Positions 23,112-32,021 of a DNA stretch of 64,000 bases are shown one piece after another. Numbering within the stretch: position 1 is the first letter of the stretch; each line of letters begins with the position of its first letter. Source of the DNA: JAZOTM01 sp045657625 (lineage in GTDB: Bacteria > Bacillota > Clostridia > Lachnospirales > Lachnospiraceae); NCBI GenBank assembly GCA_045657625.1, contig JAZOTM010000030.1:186001-250000 (forward strand). The letters are read 5' to 3'. A program made the translations under genes and the position numbers. The notes under the pieces are model-generated. The model was not told the origin of the DNA and did not search any database. It saw nothing but the letters and a program-made list of their open reading frames with translations.

Positions 23112-24434
23112 ATGAACTTAAGTACATTTCGCGGTGGCGTTCACCCTTTTGAAGGAAAGGATTTGTCAAAAGACACTCCGATTGAAGAATTCCTTCCAAA
23201 GGGAGATTTGATATTTCCGCTGTCACAGCACATTGGTGCACCGGCGGAGCCGATTGTAGCCGTGGGAGATCACGTTAAGAAGGGGCAAAAAATAGCTGAG
23301 GCAACAGGGTTTGTTTCTTCACCGATTTTTTCGTCCGTGTCCGGAGAAGTGAAGGCAATTGAACCACATTTGGTGCCTACCGGAGATATGGTGAAGTCAA
23401 TTGTGATTACAAGTGACGATGCCTTTGAAGAAGTGGAGTATACCTCCGTTTCGGATGTTACAAAATTGACCAGAGAAGAGATTATTGAAAAGATTAAAGA
23501 GGCCGGCGTGGTTGGTATGGGTGGAGCTGGATTTCCTACCCATGTAAAGCTGTCTCCAAAGGATCCGGAGGCTATTGAGACAGTAATCGCAAACTGTGCA
23601 GAATGTGAACCTTATTTGACCTCGGATTATCGAATTATGTTGGAATACACAGAGCGTTTGGTGGAAGGCATGAAAATTATGCTCCAGCTGTTTCCGAATG
23701 CAAAGGGTGTTTTTGGAATTGAAAACAATAAACCGGATTGTATTGCGAAAATTCGAGAAGCAATTGCCGGGGAAGAACGTTTGTCTGTATGCGAATTAAT
23801 GACAAAATATCCACAGGGTGGAGAACGTCAATTGATTTATGCAGTTACAGGAAAGAGTATTTATTCCAAAATGTTGCCGGCGGATGCTGGATGTGTAGTA
23901 GACAATGTGGAAACCATTTGCTCGATTTATGATGCAGTCAAATTAGGAAAACCGAATATGGAGAGAATCTTTACTGTTTCCGGAGATGCGGTGAAAAATC
24001 CAAGAAATTTCAAGTTCTGCATTGGAACGAAATTTTCTGATTTACTAGAGGCCGCAGGAGGTTTGAAAGAGCCGGCAGAAAAAATGATTTCCGGTGGAAC
24101 CATGATGGGATTTGCCTTATTCAATCTAGATGTGCCTACAACCAAAACCACATCTGCATTGCTTTGCTTTACTAAAGATGAAGTAAAAGCAGCAAAGGGA
24201 ACAGCATGTATTAACTGTGGACGATGCGTGGAAGCCTGTCCGGAGCTCCTCGTGCCTTCCAAACTCGCAAAGTTTTCCGAACATCAGGAGAGTGAAGCAT
24301 TTGAACAATGGTATGGTTTGGAGTGTGTGGAATGTGGCTCTTGTAGTTTTATTTGTCCGGCGAAACGGCCTTTGGCCCAGTTGATTAAGGGCATGAAAAA
24401 AGATGTTTTGGCAGAAAAAAGAAAGAAGGCTTAG
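23112..24434 (+). CDS. rnfC: Rnf complex subunit RnfC
   Basis: Cytoplasmic NADH-dehydrogenase-like subunit of the ferredoxin:NAD+ oxidoreductase, which pumps Na+ or H+. 440 residues. N-terminal barrel (FRGGVHPFEGKDLSKD), then the NADH/FMN-binding Nqo1-like fold with GVVGMGGAGFPTHVKLSP (about 136-153) and NCAECEPYLTSDYR, a soluble ligand-binding loop, and two C-terminal 4Fe-4S motifs, CINCGRCVEACP and CVECGSCSFICP, at about 364 and 402. First gene of rnfCDGEAB in the usual Clostridial order. Confidence 0.97.
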   Translation: MNLSTFRGGVHPFEGKDLSKDTPIEEFLPKGDLIFPLSQHIGAPAEPIVAVGDHVKKGQKIAEATGFVSSPIFSSVSGEVKAIEPHLVPTGDMVKSIVITSDDAFEEVEYTSVSDVTKLTREEIIEKIKEAGVVGMGGAGFPTHVKLSPKDPEAIETVIANCAECEPYLTSDYRIMLEYTERLVEGMKIMLQLFPNAKGVFGIENNKPDCIAKIREAIAGEERLSVCELMTKYPQGGERQLIYAVTGKSIYSKMLPADAGCVVDNVETICSIYDAVKLGKPNMERIFTVSGDAVKNPRNFKFCIGTKFSDLLEAAGGLKEPAEKMISGGTMMGFALFNLDVPTTKTTSALLCFTKDEVKAAKGTACINCGRCVEACPELLVPSKLAKFSEHQESEAFEQWYGLECVECGSCSFICPAKRPLAQLIKGMKKDVLAEKRKKA

Positions 24435-24446
24435 GAGGAGAGTATT

Positions 24447-25394
24447 TTGGCTGATTTATTTCAAGTATCATCATCCCCGCATGTGCGGGATAAAGACACC
24501 ACAGATCGTATTATGTTATATGTCATATTGGCATTGTTACCTACTACGGTGTTTGGCGTTTTGAATTTTGGGTTTTACGCACTGGTTTTAGTGCTTATTT
24601 GTATTGTGAGTTGTGTGGCTTGCGAATGGCTTTATTGCCGTATAGTAAAAAAGGAATCTACCATTGGAGATTTGAGTGCTGTGGTTACGGGGCTTCTTTT
24701 GGGACTGAATTTGCCTCCGACTTTGCCTTGGTGGGAAGCCATCCTTGGCAGTGCTTTTGCAATCATCATTGTAAAGTGTTTGTTTGGCGGTCTGGGTCAA
24801 AACTTTATGAACCCGGCCTTGGGTGGTAGATGTTTCTTGGTCATTGCCTTTGCTGCAGATATGACTAATTTTGCAGTGGATGCATATACCGGAGCGACTC
24901 CTTTGTCCTTGTTGAAATCAGGAGATGGAACGGTGAATACCTTGGATATGCTGCTTGGAAAAACCGGTGGAACCATTGGTGAGACCAGTGCTATGTGCAT
25001 TATGATTGGTGCGATTTTCTTGATTTTAATGGGCGTTATTGATTTACGTATACCGGGAAGTTATTTGATCAGTTTCTGTATTTTTATTCTTCTGTTTAGT
25101 GGACAAGGATTTAACTGGAATTATATGGTTGCACAACTTTGCGGTGGTGGTTTGATGTTGGGCGCTTTCTTTATGGCAACGGATTATGTTACATCGCCAA
25201 TTACCCCCTTGGGACAGATCCTCTTTGGAGTGAGCTGCGGCGTGTTAACAGGGCTGTTCCGTTTGTTTGGGGCGAATGCAGAGGGTGTCAGCTTTGCCAT
25301 TATTTTAAGCAATTTGCTTGTGCCGATTATTGAAAAGTATACGATTCCGAGGGCTTTTGGAATCCCAAAAGGAGGAAAAAAGAATGAAGAATAA
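24447..25394 (+). CDS. rnfD: Rnf complex subunit RnfD
   Basis: Membrane subunit with covalently bound FMN. 315 residues with about nine or ten hydrophobic helices; N-terminal FQVSSSPHVRDKDTTDRIM is typical. The flavinylation motif TGATPLSLL (about residue 150) carries the Thr to which ApbE attaches FMN. Start codon is TTG at 24447 behind AGGAGGAG (24433-24440); the conserved N-terminus supports it. It overlaps rnfG by 11 bp. Confidence 0.96.
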   Translation: MADLFQVSSSPHVRDKDTTDRIMLYVILALLPTTVFGVLNFGFYALVLVLICIVSCVACEWLYCRIVKKESTIGDLSAVVTGLLLGLNLPPTLPWWEAILGSAFAIIIVKCLFGGLGQNFMNPALGGRCFLVIAFAADMTNFAVDAYTGATPLSLLKSGDGTVNTLDMLLGKTGGTIGETSAMCIMIGAIFLILMGVIDLRIPGSYLISFCIFILLFSGQGFNWNYMVAQLCGGGLMLGAFFMATDYVTSPITPLGQILFGVSCGVLTGLFRLFGANAEGVSFAIILSNLLVPIIEKYTIPRAFGIPKGGKKNEE

Positions 25395-25992
25395 AATCGT
25401 AAAAGATGCGGCAATTTTAACCGCTTTCACTTTGGTGTTGGGACTGTTGCTTGGCTTCGTATATGAAATTACAAAAGAACCCATTGCAGCTTCGGAATTA
25501 GCAGCGGAACAGGCTGCTTATGTGGAGGTATTTTCAGAAGCAAGCAGTTTTGAAGAATATGCAGATTTTTCAGCGGAGGATGCGGCTGCACTTTTGGCTG
25601 ATAATGGATACGAAGATGAAATTCTTTCTGTATTGAAGGCGTTGGATGCAGATGGAAATTTACTCGGTTATGTGATCAATGTAACAGCGAAAGATGGTAG
25701 CCAAGCAAATATTACGTTATCCATGGGAATTCAGTTGGATGGAACCGTAAATGGATATTCCATTACCGATATTTCGGAAACACCAGGACTGGGAGCAAAG
25801 GCGACAGAGGAATCTTTTGCCTCACAGTTTCAAAATAAACTGGTGTCTGCTTTTTCTGTAGTAAAAACGACGCCAACAACAGATTCTGAAATTGAATCCA
25901 TTACAGGTGCCACGATTACATCTAAGGCAGTCGCAAATGCGGTGAATGCCTGCATACTGTATTTTCAACAATACTTAGGGGAGGCGGCTTAA
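25384..25992 (+). CDS. rnfG: Rnf complex subunit RnfG
   Basis: Extracytoplasmic FMN-carrying subunit. 202 residues: one N-terminal membrane helix (about 8-28, AAILTAFTLVLGLLLGFVYEI) and an FMN-binding domain. The flavinylation site is Thr in SITGATITSKAV (about 178-189). Start at ATG 25384 inside the end of rnfD, preceded by AAAGGAGGAAAA; an in-frame ATG 66 bp upstream would put the helix far from the N-terminus. Needs the ApbE transferase, encoded at 44203-45219. Confidence 0.96.
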   Translation: MKNKIVKDAAILTAFTLVLGLLLGFVYEITKEPIAASELAAEQAAYVEVFSEASSFEEYADFSAEDAAALLADNGYEDEILSVLKALDADGNLLGYVINVTAKDGSQANITLSMGIQLDGTVNGYSITDISETPGLGAKATEESFASQFQNKLVSAFSVVKTTPTTDSEIESITGATITSKAVANAVNACILYFQQYLGEAA

Positions 25993-25993
25993 T

Positions 25994-26695
25994 ATGAAAA
26001 CAAATATGGAACGTTTGTATAACGGTATTATCAAAGAAAACCCTACCTTCGTATTGATGTTGGGTATGTGTCCGACACTGGCGGTAACGACTTCGGTATT
26101 GAATGGAATCGGCATGGGACTTTCCACCACAGTCGTACTGGTGCTATCGAATTTATTGATTTCCTTATTCCGGAAGGTGATTCCGGATGGGGTACGTATT
26201 CCTGCATATATTGTGATTGTAGCGTCTTTGGTTACGATTGTTCAGTTTTTAATGCAGGCATATTTAAATGCATTATATAGTGCACTGGGTGTCTACATTC
26301 CGTTGATTGTTGTAAACTGTATTATTTTGGGTAGAGCAGAGAGTTATGCTTCCAAGAACGATATCGTACCTTCCATTTTTGACGGAATCGGTATGGGCTT
26401 AGGTTTTACTTTGGGGCTTAGCTGTATTGGCTTGGTAAGAGAACTCTTAGGCGCCGGTCAAATTTTTGGTGTACAGGTATTATCCTTGCAATGGTTTACG
26501 CCAATTACCATTTTTATTATGGCGCCGGGGGCATTTTTAGTGCTGGCCTTTTTGGTGGCAGGGATGAATGTACTTCGTGAAAAGATGGAAGCAAAGGGAA
26601 CTCCTTTGGCAGAACCTTCCGGATGTTTAACGGGAGACTGCGCAAGTTGTATGACGAAAAAAGAATGTGCAGAGAATAAGGAGGAGAAACCATGA
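25994..26695 (+). CDS. rnfE: Rnf complex subunit RnfE
   Basis: Integral membrane subunit homologous to NqrD. 233 residues, six predicted helices, with the paired-motif LMLGMCPTLAVTTSVLNGIGMGL near the N-terminus and IPLIVVNCIILGRAES in the middle; the Cys in each is a ligand of the intramembrane Fe-S cluster shared with RnfA. A Cys-rich C-terminal tail (GCLTGDCASCMTKKECAE) extends past the usual family end and is unusual. Overlaps rnfA by 4 bp. Confidence 0.95.
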   Translation: MKTNMERLYNGIIKENPTFVLMLGMCPTLAVTTSVLNGIGMGLSTTVVLVLSNLLISLFRKVIPDGVRIPAYIVIVASLVTIVQFLMQAYLNALYSALGVYIPLIVVNCIILGRAESYASKNDIVPSIFDGIGMGLGFTLGLSCIGLVRELLGAGQIFGVQVLSLQWFTPITIFIMAPGAFLVLAFLVAGMNVLREKMEAKGTPLAEPSGCLTGDCASCMTKKECAENKEEKP

Positions 26696-27267
26696 GAGAG
26701 TTGCTTTTGATTGCAGTGGGATCTGCCATTGTAAACAATGTTGTATTAAGTCAGTTTTTAGGGATTTGTCCTTTTTTGGGAGTTTCCAAAAATACGAAGA
26801 CTGCATCCGGTATGGGTGGAGCTGTTATATTCGTAATCGGAATTTCCTCTTTGGTGACGTCTTTGATTTACAACTATGTATTAACGCCTTTAAATCTGAC
26901 TTATTTACAAACAATCGTTTTTATTTTGGTGATTGCGGCATTGGTACAGTTTGTAGAAATGTTTTTAAAGAAACAGATACCGCCTTTGTATAACTCTCTG
27001 GGCGTGTATTTGCCTTTGATTACTACCAACTGTGCAGTGTTGGGAATTGCATTAACCAATGTAACAAAATCTTATGGCATTTTGGAAAGTGTGGTAAATG
27101 GACTTGCAACCGCTGTGGGATTTTTCATTGCCATTGTTTTAATGGCTGGTATACGAGAAAAAATTGAATACAATGATATTCCAAAACCTTTTCAGGGTAC
27201 GGCAATTGTATTGATTACAGCATGCTTGATGTCCATTGCTTTTATGGGCTTTTCAGGAATGATATAG
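26692..27267 (+). CDS. rnfA: Rnf complex subunit RnfA
   Basis: Integral membrane subunit homologous to NqrE, inverted in topology relative to RnfE. 191 residues, six predicted helices. Conserved NNVVLSQFLGICPFLGVSK near the start and LPLITTNCAVLGIALTN in the middle hold the cluster cysteines. ATGA overlap with rnfE indicates coupled translation. Confidence 0.97.
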   Translation: MRELLLIAVGSAIVNNVVLSQFLGICPFLGVSKNTKTASGMGGAVIFVIGISSLVTSLIYNYVLTPLNLTYLQTIVFILVIAALVQFVEMFLKKQIPPLYNSLGVYLPLITTNCAVLGIALTNVTKSYGILESVVNGLATAVGFFIAIVLMAGIREKIEYNDIPKPFQGTAIVLITACLMSIAFMGFSGMI

Positions 27268-27279
27268 GAGGCTTGGAGA

Positions 27280-28083
27280 ATGGATATAGTTGCAATTTTA
27301 TTGGCCGGGATTGTTGTTGGAATCGTCGGTATTTTCATTGGATTGTTTTTAGGGTTTTTCCGAGAAAAATTTAAAATTGAAGTAGATGAAAAGGAAGAGG
27401 CTGTACTTGCAGTATTGCCTGGAAATAACTGTGGCGGTTGTGGTTATCCGGGTTGTTCCGGACTAGCTGCTGCCATTGCAAAAGGAGAGGCACCGGTGAA
27501 TCAATGTCCGGTAGGTGGCGAACCGGTGGCAAAGAAGGTTTCCGAAATCATGGGGGTTGAGGAAACAGAATCGGTAAAAATGGCGGCCTTTGTGAAATGT
27601 AATGGCACTTGTGATCATGCCAAACAAAAATATGCATATTCCGGTGTGGAAACATGTGGTGCTATGAAATATTTGCCGGGTGGAGGACCTAAGGCATGCA
27701 AGTATGGTTGTGATGGATTTGGTGCTTGTGTGGCAGCCTGTCCCTTCGATGCTATTCACGTGGTGGATGGAGTGGCTGTGGTTGACACAGAGGCATGTAA
27801 AGCCTGTGGCAAGTGTGTGGCAGCCTGTCCCAAACATTTGATAGAGTTGATTCCGGCAAATGCAAAATACGTGGTGCAGTGTTCTTCTAAGGATAAGGGC
27901 AAGGAGGTCATGGCTGTTTGTGATACCGGTTGTATTGCATGTCACTTGTGTGAAAAGAATTGCAAATTTGATGCAGTACATGTAGAAAACGATTTGGCTT
28001 CTATCGATCAAAGCAAGTGCAAACAATGTGGTGCTTGCGCAGCCAAATGTCCGAAAAAAATTATTTTAAAGAAAGAAGCATAA
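27280..28083 (+). CDS. rnfB: Rnf complex subunit RnfB
   Basis: Ferredoxin-facing electron-entry subunit. 267 residues: N-terminal membrane helix (about 4-26), a four-Cys motif NNCGGCGYPGCSGLAAA (about 49-64) for the [4Fe-4S] of the Fe-S domain with Cys further on (NQCPVGG), then polyferredoxin clusters: CKYGCDGFGACVAACP, CKACGKCVAACP, CIACHLCEKNC and CKQCGACAAKCP. This gives six clusters in total by motif count. Last gene of the operon. Confidence 0.97.
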   Translation: MDIVAILLAGIVVGIVGIFIGLFLGFFREKFKIEVDEKEEAVLAVLPGNNCGGCGYPGCSGLAAAIAKGEAPVNQCPVGGEPVAKKVSEIMGVEETESVKMAAFVKCNGTCDHAKQKYAYSGVETCGAMKYLPGGGPKACKYGCDGFGACVAACPFDAIHVVDGVAVVDTEACKACGKCVAACPKHLIELIPANAKYVVQCSSKDKGKEVMAVCDTGCIACHLCEKNCKFDAVHVENDLASIDQSKCKQCGACAAKCPKKIILKKEA

Positions 28084-28155
28084 AAGTTTTCAAATAAACT
28101 TTTCTGAGAAAATTGTCGAAATAGAAAAAGTGTGGTTTTTGCACTTTTTCTATTT
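28082..28155 (+). terminator. Two hairpins after rnfB
   Basis: A weak AT-rich stem AAAAGTTT/AAACTTTT (28082-28103) starts in the rnfB stop. It is followed by a perfect 14-bp stem, 28119-28132 with 28142-28155 (arm AAATAGAAAAAGTG). The second has no clean T-run, though its 3' arm is T-rich. Probably ends the rnf transcript; certainty is modest. Confidence 0.5.
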
Positions 28156-28210
28156 CACAAATGCAAAATAGAAACATAGGAAATATATACTTATAATAGG
28201 AGAATTTCGT

Positions 28211-29314
28211 ATGATTATTAGGGCAAAAAGAAAAGGATTATTTGAGGGGAGAGAGTTGTCTGAGGTTCAAAAAAAGAACTCGGCATGTAATTTAAAAGAA
28301 ATAGAAGAAAAGAAAGAAATATTGACTTCGTACCCGAGGCGCTTGGTGTTTGAGTTAACCAACGCTTGTAATTTGAATTGTGTTATGTGTGGGCGTAATG
28401 CGGCAAATTTTAAGGGTACGTTTTTTGATATGGAGGTTTTTCACTCCTTTGAACCATTGATGGATGTGGTGGAAGAAGTGACCTTAATGGGTTGGGGAGA
28501 ACCTACCATACATCCGCATTTTATTGAAATGCTGGAAACCATTCAAAGGCATGAGGCAAGAAAATATTTTTGTACCAATGGGATGAATTTACCGAAGATT
28601 CGAAATGCCATTTTTGAAAACGAGGTGGATGTATTTGCCATTAGTTTGGATGGTGCTACATATGAAACCAATGCAAGAATTCGACGGGGATCGGAATTGC
28701 ATGTGATTGAAAAAGAACTTACGGAAATAGTCGCAGAAAGAGAACGAAATCATTTGCTTTATCCGTGGATGAATTTTGTTTTTTGCGCTATGGATTCAAA
28801 TATAGAAGAATTGCCGGATTTGGTGCGTTTGGCAGCGAAAATCGGATTAAATGAAGTGAAGGTGGTTTATTTAACTGTTTTTGATGAAAGTTTACGAACA
28901 GAATCCTTATGGGGAAAAGAAGAAAAAATCAGAAAATATTTTACTGAGGCCACAAAAATAGGGGAAGAATATGGGGTGGTTTTAAAACTTCCGCATATTC
29001 CCGGAGAAGATATTGGCGGCAATGATTTTCATAAGGAATGTTTTGTTCCCTGGAGAGATTTTTTCCTAGGATCTGATGGGTATGTAAGACCTTGCATGTC
29101 TACACCGGAGAAGTTTTTTAAATATGAAAAAGAGAAAGACTTTTTTGAAATGTGGAATGCAAAGGAATACCAAGAGTATCGTCGAATTGTAAACAATGCC
29201 ATGGATATGAGGGAGGCATGTAAAAGATGTTATCAGTCTTCTCATTGTAATTGGAACCGAAGAGAATCTTTTATTCAGATTGGAGAGCAATTCTCACCGG
29301 ATTGGGAGAAGTAG
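28211..29314 (+). CDS. Radical SAM protein with SPASM-like C-terminus
   Basis: Radical SAM enzyme of unknown substrate. 367 residues. The cluster motif CNLNCVMC (Cys53, 57, 60) follows the strand RLVFELTNA; the GWGEPTIHP segment and ISLDGATYETNARIRRGSE are typical of SPASM-type family members. The C-terminal part holds more cysteines (CFVPWRDFFLGSDGYVRPC and CKRCYQSSHCNW) likely to bind one auxiliary Fe-S cluster. Similar proteins occur in surface-glycan and glycosylation clusters. It is first in the sugar cluster, 12 bp before rfbF. Whether it acts on a sugar, a lipid or a peptide is not visible. Confidence 0.85.
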   Translation: MIIRAKRKGLFEGRELSEVQKKNSACNLKEIEEKKEILTSYPRRLVFELTNACNLNCVMCGRNAANFKGTFFDMEVFHSFEPLMDVVEEVTLMGWGEPTIHPHFIEMLETIQRHEARKYFCTNGMNLPKIRNAIFENEVDVFAISLDGATYETNARIRRGSELHVIEKELTEIVAERERNHLLYPWMNFVFCAMDSNIEELPDLVRLAAKIGLNEVKVVYLTVFDESLRTESLWGKEEKIRKYFTEATKIGEEYGVVLKLPHIPGEDIGGNDFHKECFVPWRDFFLGSDGYVRPCMSTPEKFFKYEKEKDFFEMWNAKEYQEYRRIVNNAMDMREACKRCYQSSHCNWNRRESFIQIGEQFSPDWEK

Positions 29315-29326
29315 GAGGTATGGGAT

Positions 29327-30121
29327 TTGAAAGTTGTGATTTTGGCAGGCGGAAAAGGAACACGAATTAGTGAAGAATCCAGCTTAAAACCAAAACCAAT
29401 GGTTAGTATTGGAGAAAAACCGATTATTTGGCATATTATGAAATACTATTCCAGCTTTGGTTTTGATGAATTTGTTATTTGTTGTGGGTATAAGAGTCAG
29501 GTAATCAAAGAATATTTTGCAAATTATTTTTTATATCAGTCAGATGTGACTTTTGATTATCGCAATAAAGAAAAACGGATTGTGCATGAATGCTCTATAG
29601 AGCCGTGGCAGGTGACTTTGGCAGAAACCGGAAAAGAGACCATGACGGGGAGCAGAATTAAACAAATCCAGCGTTACATTCCAAAAGGGGAAGCTTTTAT
29701 GTTGACCTATGGGGATGGGGTTTCCAACGTGGATTTAAAAGCATTGCAGGCGTTTCATGAGAAAAATGGGAAAATCGCGACGATTACAGCGGTACAACCA
29801 CCGGCAAAATTTGGTGTATTGAATATGGGAAATCAGGGAGAAGTGTTGAATTTTCAGGAAAAGCCGGAGAGCGATGGCGGTTGGATCAATGGCGGGTTTA
29901 TGCTTTTAAACTATGAGGTTTTTCAATATTTAGATCAAGATCCCAATTGTATTTTTGAAACAGAACCGATGCAAAAGTTGGCTGCAGACGGAAAACTGGA
30001 TGCCTTTAAGCATTATGGATTCTGGCATCCCATGGATACGCTTCGTGATAAACATTATTTGGAACGTTTGTGGTTTGAAGAAGCGGCTCCTTGGAAGACT
30101 TGGGAAGGAGAAAAAGAGTAA
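29327..30121 (+). CDS. rfbF: Glucose-1-phosphate cytidylyltransferase
   Basis: Makes CDP-glucose from CTP and glucose 1-phosphate. 264 residues with the nucleotidyltransferase signature VVILAGGKGTRISEESSLKPKP (nucleotide-binding GGKGTR at 8-13, split here by family variation), YGDGVSNVD metal-binding region, FGVLNMG and the closing EPMQKLAADGKLDAFKHYGFWHPMDT. Start is TTG at 29327, 8 bp after a perfect AGGAGG; the ATG at 29320 is out of frame. It commits the cluster to CDP-activated sugars. Confidence 0.95.
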   Translation: MKVVILAGGKGTRISEESSLKPKPMVSIGEKPIIWHIMKYYSSFGFDEFVICCGYKSQVIKEYFANYFLYQSDVTFDYRNKEKRIVHECSIEPWQVTLAETGKETMTGSRIKQIQRYIPKGEAFMLTYGDGVSNVDLKALQAFHEKNGKIATITAVQPPAKFGVLNMGNQGEVLNFQEKPESDGGWINGGFMLLNYEVFQYLDQDPNCIFETEPMQKLAADGKLDAFKHYGFWHPMDTLRDKHYLERLWFEEAAPWKTWEGEKE

Positions 30122-31204
30122 ATGGACCATTCTTTTTGGGAAGGAAAACGTGTGCTTGTTACAGGACATACCGGTTTTAAAGGGACATGGATGGTTCAGT
30201 TGCTAAATGCATTAGGGGCTGTTGTGTTTGGCTATGCAAAAGAACCGGATACGCACTTTTATAAAAATGCAATGGGACAGGTAGAAAAGGAATTCTTTGG
30301 TGATATCAATGAACAGGAAAAGTTGGAGCAGTTTATGCAACAGGTACAACCGGAAATTCTGATTCATTTGGCATCGCATTCTACGGTGGATAAATCCAAT
30401 GAAAAAAATGCCTATATTTTTCAGACGAATGTAATGGGCGTGGTACACCTTATGGAATGTGTACGAAAGACAGCATCGGTAAAAGTGGTTTTGGTGGTAA
30501 CCAGCGATAAATGCTATCAAAACAAAGAGAATGGGATTCCCTATGAAGAACAGGATGCCTTAGGGGCGCAGGATGCCTATTCTACCAGTAAAGCCTGCCA
30601 GGAATTGGTGACGGAAAGTTATCGGAAAACCTGTTTTTCCGGAGGAGAAAAGCAGGTGGCAGTGGCTACGGCAAGAGCCAGCAACGTACTTGGAGGCGGA
30701 GATTATCACTATGATAGATTGGTGCCAAGTCTCATCCAAGGAATGTTAGAAGATGGAAAAGCGAAGATTCGAAATGGGAGTGCCAGAAGACCCTGGCAAT
30801 ATGTTTTGGATGCGTTGGGCGGTTATTTGATTCTTTGCAAAAAGATGTACGAATATCCGGAAGCATTCCAGGCGGAAGCGGCATTTAATTTTGGCCCGGA
30901 ACCAAGTGGAATGGTGAGTGTGCGAGAAATCGCAGAACTTATTGCCCAAGAATTTGATGACGCAAAGATTGAAGAAATAGAATCGCAGAGTGAAGTCATG
31001 GAAACAAAAACCTTATTGTTATCGAATCGTAAGGCGAAGGAACAATTGCTTTGGAAGCCGGTTTATTCCATAGATGAAATTTTAAAGAATGTAACGGCTT
31101 TTGCGAAAGAAGAACGAGAAGGTGTTTTCTGTGGAGCATTATGTCAGCAAAGAGTAGCAGAATATTTAAAGAGGTGTGACTTATATGGAGTTAAAATCTT
31201 ATGA
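30122..31204 (+). CDS. rfbG: CDP-glucose 4,6-dehydratase
   Basis: Short-chain dehydrogenase that turns CDP-glucose into CDP-4-keto-6-deoxyglucose with bound NAD. 360 residues. Rossmann motif VLVTGHTGFKGTW (about 11-23), the HLASHSTVDKS region, catalytic YSTSK (YxxxK) after VVTSDKCYQNKEN, and RPWQYVLDALGGYL near 225. It starts directly after the rfbF stop. No rfbH-type C-3 dehydratase is present, so 3,6-dideoxy sugars are not the expected product. The 3' end overlaps the transketolase gene. Confidence 0.94.
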   Translation: MDHSFWEGKRVLVTGHTGFKGTWMVQLLNALGAVVFGYAKEPDTHFYKNAMGQVEKEFFGDINEQEKLEQFMQQVQPEILIHLASHSTVDKSNEKNAYIFQTNVMGVVHLMECVRKTASVKVVLVVTSDKCYQNKENGIPYEEQDALGAQDAYSTSKACQELVTESYRKTCFSGGEKQVAVATARASNVLGGGDYHYDRLVPSLIQGMLEDGKAKIRNGSARRPWQYVLDALGGYLILCKKMYEYPEAFQAEAAFNFGPEPSGMVSVREIAELIAQEFDDAKIEEIESQSEVMETKTLLLSNRKAKEQLLWKPVYSIDEILKNVTAFAKEEREGVFCGALCQQRVAEYLKRCDLYGVKIL

Positions 31205-32021
31205 AGAATTGGAAAAATTTGCAAATGAGGTAAGGCTGGATGTGGCAGAAATTTTGCAAAGAACCAGAGATTCCCACATTGGAGGTGGGTATTCTTCGAT
31301 AGATCTTATGACCGTGCTATATAACAACGTGATGCATATTGATTTGCAGGATAGGAAGAATCCAAATCGAGATGTGTTCCTATTAAGTAAGGGCCATATT
31401 GCTGCTTCTTATTATACAGTATTGGCTCATCGAGGCATCATTCCCATGGAAGATTTAAAGAAGCATATTCAAAATGGAACGGTTTATGCCGGACATACCA
31501 GAAAAGAAGAAACGAGTGGTGTGCGTGGTGTGGAAATGTCGGCAGGTTCCTTGGGACACGGTGCTAATATCGGAGCAGGCATGGCATATGCAAAACGCTG
31601 TCAAGGTTACGAAGGAAATGTATATGTTTTGATGGGAGACGGAGAATGCAATGAGGGCTCTGTATGGGAAGCTGCCATGTTCGCCGCCAAGTTTCAACTT
31701 TCGAATCTTGTATTGATCGTTGATCGAAATCGGTTGCAGTCTTATGGGAGTGACAAAGAAGTCATGGATATGAAGGATATGGTAGATAAATTTCGAAGCT
31801 TTGGCTGTGCCGCAAGAGAAATTGATGGTCATAATCTTCCTGAAATATATCAAGCACTGATGACGGCTACGTCCCGAAATCCGGCGGCTCCAACCGTGAT
31901 TATTGCAAATACGGTAAAGGGAAAAGGGGTTTCCTTTATGGAAAATAAATTAGAATGGCATTTTAAATCCCCCAATGAAGAACAGTTAAAACAAATTCAA
32001 AAGGAGCTTGGCAAAGCATGA
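31185..32021 (+). CDS. Transketolase-like protein, N-terminal (TPP-binding) half
   Basis: Thiamine-diphosphate-binding half of a split transketolase. 278 residues with SRDSHIGGGYSSIDLMTVLYNNVM-type start (conserved His in DSHIGG), SKGHIAASYY, GSLGHGANIGAGMAYAKR, and the cofactor/metal motif GDGECNEGSVWEAAMFA to NLVLIVDRNRLQ. Start at ATG 31185, 8 bp after GAGGTG; a GTG three codons upstream is possible. Its position directly after rfbG, and the sugar-cluster context, argue for transfer of a two-carbon ketol unit in special sugar synthesis rather than the pentose phosphate pathway. That role is inference. Confidence 0.9.
   Translation: MELKSYEELEKFANEVRLDVAEILQRTRDSHIGGGYSSIDLMTVLYNNVMHIDLQDRKNPNRDVFLLSKGHIAASYYTVLAHRGIIPMEDLKKHIQNGTVYAGHTRKEETSGVRGVEMSAGSLGHGANIGAGMAYAKRCQGYEGNVYVLMGDGECNEGSVWEAAMFAAKFQLSNLVLIVDRNRLQSYGSDKEVMDMKDMVDKFRSFGCAAREIDGHNLPEIYQALMTATSRNPAAPTVIIANTVKGKGVSFMENKLEWHFKSPNEEQLKQIQKELGKA

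Noticed and set aside
28192..28202. TATAAT-like sequence before the radical SAM gene
   Set aside because: It ends 13 bp before the start codon and overlaps the ribosome site, so a transcript from it would lack that site. No good -35 was seen; kept out as a promoter.
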